Positions 41,501 to 46,181 of a stretch of 46,181 nucleotides of DNA are shown here, one piece after another; the first letter of the stretch is position 1, and every line of letters starts with the position of its first letter. The notes under the pieces were generated by a model, which saw only the letters and a program-made list of their open reading frames with translations, did not search any database and had not been told where the DNA came from. Source of the stretch: Didymodactylos carnosus. Taxonomy: Eukaryota; Rotifera; Eurotatoria; Philodinida; Philodinidae. The stretch spans positions 1 to 46,181 of the forward strand of contig CAJNOQ010000577.1 of the NCBI GenBank assembly GCA_905250885.1, written 5' to 3'. A program made the position numbers and the translations under genes.

Positions 41501-41943
41501 ATGACTCATTCTCATGGTAAAAAGTCTTTTTCCTTTTTCATTCTGCTTTAACAAATGTGGTCGAATGTTGTCGTATGCGAGATAAAGAAAAAGCACTAAA
41601 TAGTAGAGCTCTAATGATAATAGAAAGAGAAAAAGATAGAACAAGAATAGTGAATTGTAACTGATAATAAAGTCTATAACTATCAGTGTGTAATACAGAC
41701 TGGTAGTGGTCAGTCGAAAAAAAATTGTTATACCTCGTCTTAGGGTCCACCTGCAGGGCAGAGCAGTGCAGAAGTTTTAGTTCCTGCCTGTGCAGAACAA
41801 AAGGATTTTTTTCTAACATGCAAACTGCAGCGCGAGTACATTTTATTTTGCCAAAAATTATGCAGGTGATCAACTCTGAGAGGAAACTATATGTGTGACA
41901 CGCTTATGATTGCTCTGTTTAGAAATAGATGAAAGTTTACCAG
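38508..41943. other. Gene-free spacer with scattered inverted and dispersed repeats
   Basis: No gene is recognised. A segment at about 40,945-40,975 (AGAGCTCTACCATTTAGTGC) recurs inverted at about 41,585-41,612, and a related piece lies at about 41,447-41,465. TGCATGCGA occurs near 40,994 and 41,417. CTGCAG-rich stretches lie near 40,660-40,700 and 41,750-41,840. Together these suggest an old inverted-repeat element of about 700 bases. Open frames on both strands have no domain. Confidence 0.45.
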
Positions 41944-43022
41944 ATGTATTCTCGCTCCAAATTTAACTAGTTTAACATCACGTACTGTAGATATACCATT
42001 TCATCTTATCGAAAATCTCTTAAGTGAAATTATCACAACTCTAACAATTATGATTTTGTTGTTAGCATGCGGAATATTTGAATGGAAAACGTTGGGAAAA
42101 TTCAATTCAAACATCATAACCATATTTGAAAAAAATTCCAAGTGTCGTGTTATCTTAACAAAACTCGGTGAAACTACTAAGTCAAATTTAGTTCATCTCT
42201 TATCATCATTTAAAACAAAATTCTGGCTTGAACATCATCACTGGTATTTTATAGTGGATTAGAATCCAATTGATACATATAAATTAGTTTTATATACAAT
42301 ACCAAATCCAATCAAACGATTTAAGACAACGTTGTATACTATTTAGACACTGGCAACGATAAGTGAAGATGCAAAAAAACACATAAATGATATTGACAAA
42401 AACGTTGAACATTTATTTTTAACATTACACGATCATCCGATCACGAATATGCCAGATATGGTACTTTCGTACAACAGGGCCTTATTGGCTCGAATTATAG
42501 GTAGGTGTTTGCATTAGAACTAGACTTAATTATCATTTGAAAGAAAAATCGTTAAGCTACAAAATGAGGCGTTCCCAACTCGGTATGTTGCTCAACTGAA
42601 GAGCTATGACTTCCATAAAATGTTACGGACTTACGGTTTCTGGTTGGTACGCCTGGACAGGCCAGTATACAGTTAAACAGGCAACAATAGTAAGGGAAAA
42701 GGAAAAAAAATCAGACCAGTGAGTTTTGTAGGCAAATTAATTTTCATTTTATTGTAACTTATGTTTAGATCGTACGATATTACATGAATATACTCATCTG
42801 TTATTAAAATTCAATTTTCATTTTTCCATCTTTCATTCTCTTCGTCGATAATCAATCCATTATGAACAAATATTTATTCGTTTCCAACAACACCAACGTC
42901 CATTGCTTGTTTTTTTTTATCGAATACAGAAACTTTTAGAAGATGTACAAGAAAAACAGTATTACTTCGACATTTATCAACGTATGATATTTAATCGTAA
43001 TTTGATGTATATACAGATTTGA
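41944..43022 (+). pseudogene. Decayed multi-exon coding locus, possibly F-box/LRR-like at its start
   Basis: One frame stays coding-like over more than 550 bases from an acceptor at 41,943. It reads CILAPNLTSLTSRTVDIPFH, then FWLEHHHWYFIVD, TAG, NPIDTYKLVLYTIPNPIKRF, TAG, then TLATISEDAKKHINDI to a donor at about 42,500. After a candidate intron it resumes near 42,769 (RTILHEYTHLLLKFNFHFSI), meets a TAA at 42,849 and continues with HYEQIFIRFQQHQRPLLVFF to a TGA at 43,020. The first TAG could be a mutated TGG (IVD-W-NP). The first part resembles the C-terminal half of F-box/LRR-like proteins, but this is only a suggestion. The second part is unrecognised. Confidence 0.4.
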
Positions 43023-43752
43023 AATGTACCAGATTCATTTATAATATGAATACAAGGCCGTCCGATACAGCAATACGAATAAACGCCAAAATATTAAATG
43101 GATTGATATATACGTACATAATCACTTTAAAATAAGTATTCGTACAATCAATTGTACAAGTTGCATTTGTTTTAAATATGACAAGCACAACGATATCAGT
43201 TTATTTTTTTGAAAAATTTGATTCGAACATTCGATTTATTTCAACTACCGGTGAAAATTTTGATTCATTTGTTCGAGTCACAAAATGATGATTTATATTA
43301 ACTTAAAACAACGTCCGGTTGATATAAAAGTGATCGCTTTGCATTAATTTTCACGAAAACATTTATCATAGCGACAATATTTTGTTGATTTTTACCACTA
43401 TAGAACATTAGATTAAGTGATCTACAAGAGAAGAGTTTATAGGCGACTGAAATAATCGAAAGATAAATGCACACGCTAGAGAATCTGATTCTTTTTTATA
43501 AGGAAAGCATTTTATCGAAAACATCGTGTAGAAGTTGATAAGAAAAACAACATTTTGTTTTTTTATATATTAAATACAATTGTTTGCGTGTAAAATTCAT
43601 TGGAGACTAAAAATAAAAGTAAATGGGAGTGTTGGTGTAAAATTTTCGTCGTCTTTAAAGTTTAAAAGCATTGAAATACCAGATGTGTGTTACAGTCTTT
43701 CCTGTTTATTTGTAACTGTAATTTATCATCGTATTTTACTTCTATAGACTAT
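43023..43752. other. Spacer upstream of the GST gene
   Basis: AT-rich, no gene or repeat recognised. It presumably includes the GST promoter. A pyrimidine-rich run ending in AG just before 43,747 could be a splice acceptor for an upstream leader exon. Confidence 0.35.
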
Positions 43753-44525
43753 ATGCGTATTTTATTCAATAGATTACGTCCATTATTAATCTTTTCTCGT
43801 ACAATGTCTGCTCCATCTGGCTCTAAGCCAATTCAGTTGTATTCACTGGCCACACCAAATGGTCAAAAAATTGGTATCGCATTAGAAGAATTTGGCGTGG
43901 AATATGATGCACATTTAATTGATATTTCAAAAAATGTACAATTTGGTAAGTTTCTCATTTAGTATAATTCATTTCATAATGTCATTGTGATTTATCTGCT
44001 TTAGAGGATTGGTATAAACAAATAAATCCGAATAGTAAAATTCCAGCGATCGTTGATCGTCAAGGACCCGGTGGTAAAGAAATTTGTGTATTTGAAAGTG
44101 GTGCTATTCTTATTTATTTGGCTGATAAATATGGTAAATATTTAAGTCCAGTAAATACTCCTGAACGTTATACTACACTCGAATGGATAATGTGGCAAAT
44201 GGGCGGTGTAGGTCCAATGTTTGGTCAACTAAATCATTTTTATAATGCTGCTCCAGAAGACATTCCATATGCAAAACAACGATATTTAAATGAAGGAAAA
44301 CGTTTACTTGAAGTTCTGGATAAACAATTATCATCGAATAAATTTATAAGTGGACAAGAATATACAATTGCTGATATGTGTACATGGCCATGGGTAAATG
44401 CATTTTTTAAAGGGCATAAAGATAAATTAGGTGATAAATCATTTCCAAATGTTGAAAAATGGATAGAAACAATTGGCAGTAGACCACAAGTACAAAAAGG
44501 CATTAAAGTTTGTGCAAGACAATAA
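43753..44525 (+). CDS. Nu-class (YfcG/YghU-like) glutathione S-transferase, two exons
   Basis: Exons 43753-43945 and 44005-44525 with one 59-base GT-AG intron. From Met 43,804 the protein has 220 residues, the usual size of the bacterial YfcG family. From Met 43,753 it has 237, and the additional segment MRILFNRLRPLLIFSRT is basic and hydrophobic like a mitochondrial presequence; both starts may be used. The thioredoxin-fold half has LYSLATPNGQK (the TPN motif that replaces the catalytic Tyr/Ser/Cys in this class), NPNSKIPAIVD and FESGAILIYLADKYG. The helical half has WIMWQMGGVGPMFGQ, YTIADMCTWPW and GSRPQVQKG. Bacterial relatives bind two glutathiones and reduce disulfide bonds or peroxides. 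Animals seldom have this class, so transfer from bacteria or fungi followed by intron gain is plausible. Confidence 0.9.
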
Positions 44526-46181
44526 ATGGAACGTTATAATGACTTTTTTTATACTTAACCATATAACGGTGATAGTATTTGGTATTACTAATTTTTTACT
44601 AAACTACTTTTTTATTTTTTAATTCAAGTCTTCGCTAGATCTAGATGTCATATTTATACTATTATTATTGATTAAACACGCACGTTATGATTTCAGACTA
44701 TTTTCATTCAAGCCTGTTATTCAGTCAATGTCGAGCTTCAAAAACTCTTAAGTGGACACGAACTAACGAACGTTTCCTATTGTAACCTTCTCTTTCGATT
44801 CTACATTGTAATTATCAATTTAGAATCTTGTGGACATGTTTTGGTTCTCTGAAATATATAAAGTCTAATATATATATAAAGTATATATATAAAGTATATA
44901 AAGTCAATTAAAAGATAATAAACTAATTCTAAAGTCTTCAATAAGAATTTTTCAAATATCTTCAACGAGTTCAATCTTAATTGAGACTATGCTGTGATAT
45001 TTACGATCGTCAAACGAAAGTTTTATTTTATATATTAATAGATTATATGATATACAATGTGCATCTGAGTTGATCATGGTACTTTTATCTTCTCTCAGTC
45101 CATAATACCAATGCAATTTTAGTACAATTTATTGTGCTGCTAATATTGACGTTCTGTGTAGTTTAATGGCATCTAATTTATTAGATAGCATTCTCAATGA
45201 ATTGTAGGTAAGTAGCAGTATCTGTTCTTTTGCCATTGTTGGTTATTCTCGTCTAATTATTATAAGTATAAACGCGTTTTTAGTTCTATGAAGTACTACC
45301 AAAATGTTACTATTATCGACTAAAATGAAATACTCAGAATATTCTCAAATCGAAAGCCTTTTCTCATTGAAAATTTTTTTGTATGTTTCTTTCCTATATT
45401 TCAGTATTAAACTCATCCATTATTTAATACTGGACTTGAATACGTCTTTGATGTTATGCAATAATATGAGCAACTTGATTCTTCTACATCAGACTATAAT
45501 AGAAGAATAGACGATAGTTTGTATTTTATACTTTTTTTTAATTTGGAGGATTTTACCAGCTCTTTTCTACTCTTAAATCCTTTTTTTATTGTTGTTAGTT
45601 TTCAGTTAATTCTTTTCTATACGAGATAAAACAAAAAAACACAATACAGTCTACTGAAACAGCTCACTTGATTTTTTCAAATGATTAGAATGCAACACAT
45701 TCTGAATATAGGAACTTTTAGTATAGAAATAATTTTTGCTCATATGTCAACGTCAGTTATGAACACGAATATAAATTTACGTAGATACTCAACCATGTTG
45801 ATGTCGAATATATAGTAAACATCATTGTTATAATCTTTGAATCTCTGTCAAAAACTAGAAACATTGATGATAAGACTTGTTTTCTGTCAGATTTTTAAGA
45901 ACTTTTAGTCTAAATTCCATACTAAACCTCATGTAACCTTAAACTCCATTTAGAAGTTTATTTTTGGTTATTTAGAGTAAATATGGTAATAAACACTTCT
46001 GTTGTGGTTTTTTTTGTTATAAAAAATCAATCAATTTTGTCTTTTTTCTACTTTTTCTTGTTGTTGTTGAGTAAAAGATTACTGATATAAGATGCACCCA
46101 GGGCAGCCTTGCAGTGAAATTTATTTTTCGACACTTCATACACCATTCGATAGAGAATTTCGCGGTGATCACGAATATCAC
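44526..46181. other. AT-rich spacer to window end
   Basis: No gene is recognised. A TATATAAAGTA-type tandem repeat lies at about 44,858-44,906. ATTAAA near 44,672 could be the GST polyadenylation signal. The last about 70 bases contain a segment shared with about 2,975 (see repeat entry). Confidence 0.4.
46129..46156. repeat. Right-end copy of a dispersed repeat also at 2,975
   Basis: ATACACCATTCGATAGAGAA here is the inverse of TTCTCTATCGAATGGTGTAT at about 2,978-2,998; the shared block is about 23 bases. A shorter part (ATCGAATGGTGTATAA) also occurs at about 3,488. It belongs to a dispersed family whose full length is not visible because the window ends just after. Confidence 0.7.

Overview
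The window looks like nuclear DNA of a small, intron-containing, AT-rich invertebrate. A bdelloid rotifer is my best guess. That is an inference: most introns are short (about 50-70 bases, GT-AG), typical animal genes sit beside genes of fungal or bacterial character, and the spacers are full of short palindromic elements. No rRNA, tRNA, CRISPR or telomeric array was recognised.

Layout. 1-4,670 is gene-free and built from decayed, partly inverted repeats. 4,672-9,000 holds two divergent intronless genes: a mitochondrial carrier (minus) and a sterol-glucosyltransferase-like protein (plus). 9,001-16,132 is a repeat block with at least four inverted-repeat elements and no convincing gene. 16,133-18,258 is a five-exon gene for a torsin activator of the LAP1/LULL1 type. 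18,259-22,512 is spacer with more foldback elements. 22,513 to about 28,731 is a 22-exon class III phosphatidylinositol 3-kinase (VPS34). 29,638-30,652 is a four-exon GPS2-like corepressor subunit. 32,081-32,986 is an intronless GT32 (OCH1-like) glycosyltransferase. 36,087-38,507 is an eight-exon adiponectin/PAQR receptor. 41,944-43,022 is a decayed coding locus. 43,753-44,525 is a two-exon Nu-class (YfcG/YghU-like) glutathione transferase. The remainder is AT-rich spacer.

The genes are not an operon or one pathway; they are ordinary eukaryotic neighbours. Three (sterol glucosyltransferase, GT32, Nu-class GST) are candidates for horizontal acquisition, two of them intronless.

The most striking pattern is the relation between foldback DNA and introns. 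Intron 2 of the torsin activator is almost entirely one long palindrome whose arms reach the splice sites. Two VPS34 introns and one PAQR intron carry further, unrelated palindromic elements; one has 207-base arms with about three mismatches. A 127-base palindromic element occurs twice between genes. Other points are two in-frame TAA codons in the glutamine-rich tail of GPS2, and a DFS in place of DFG in VPS34.
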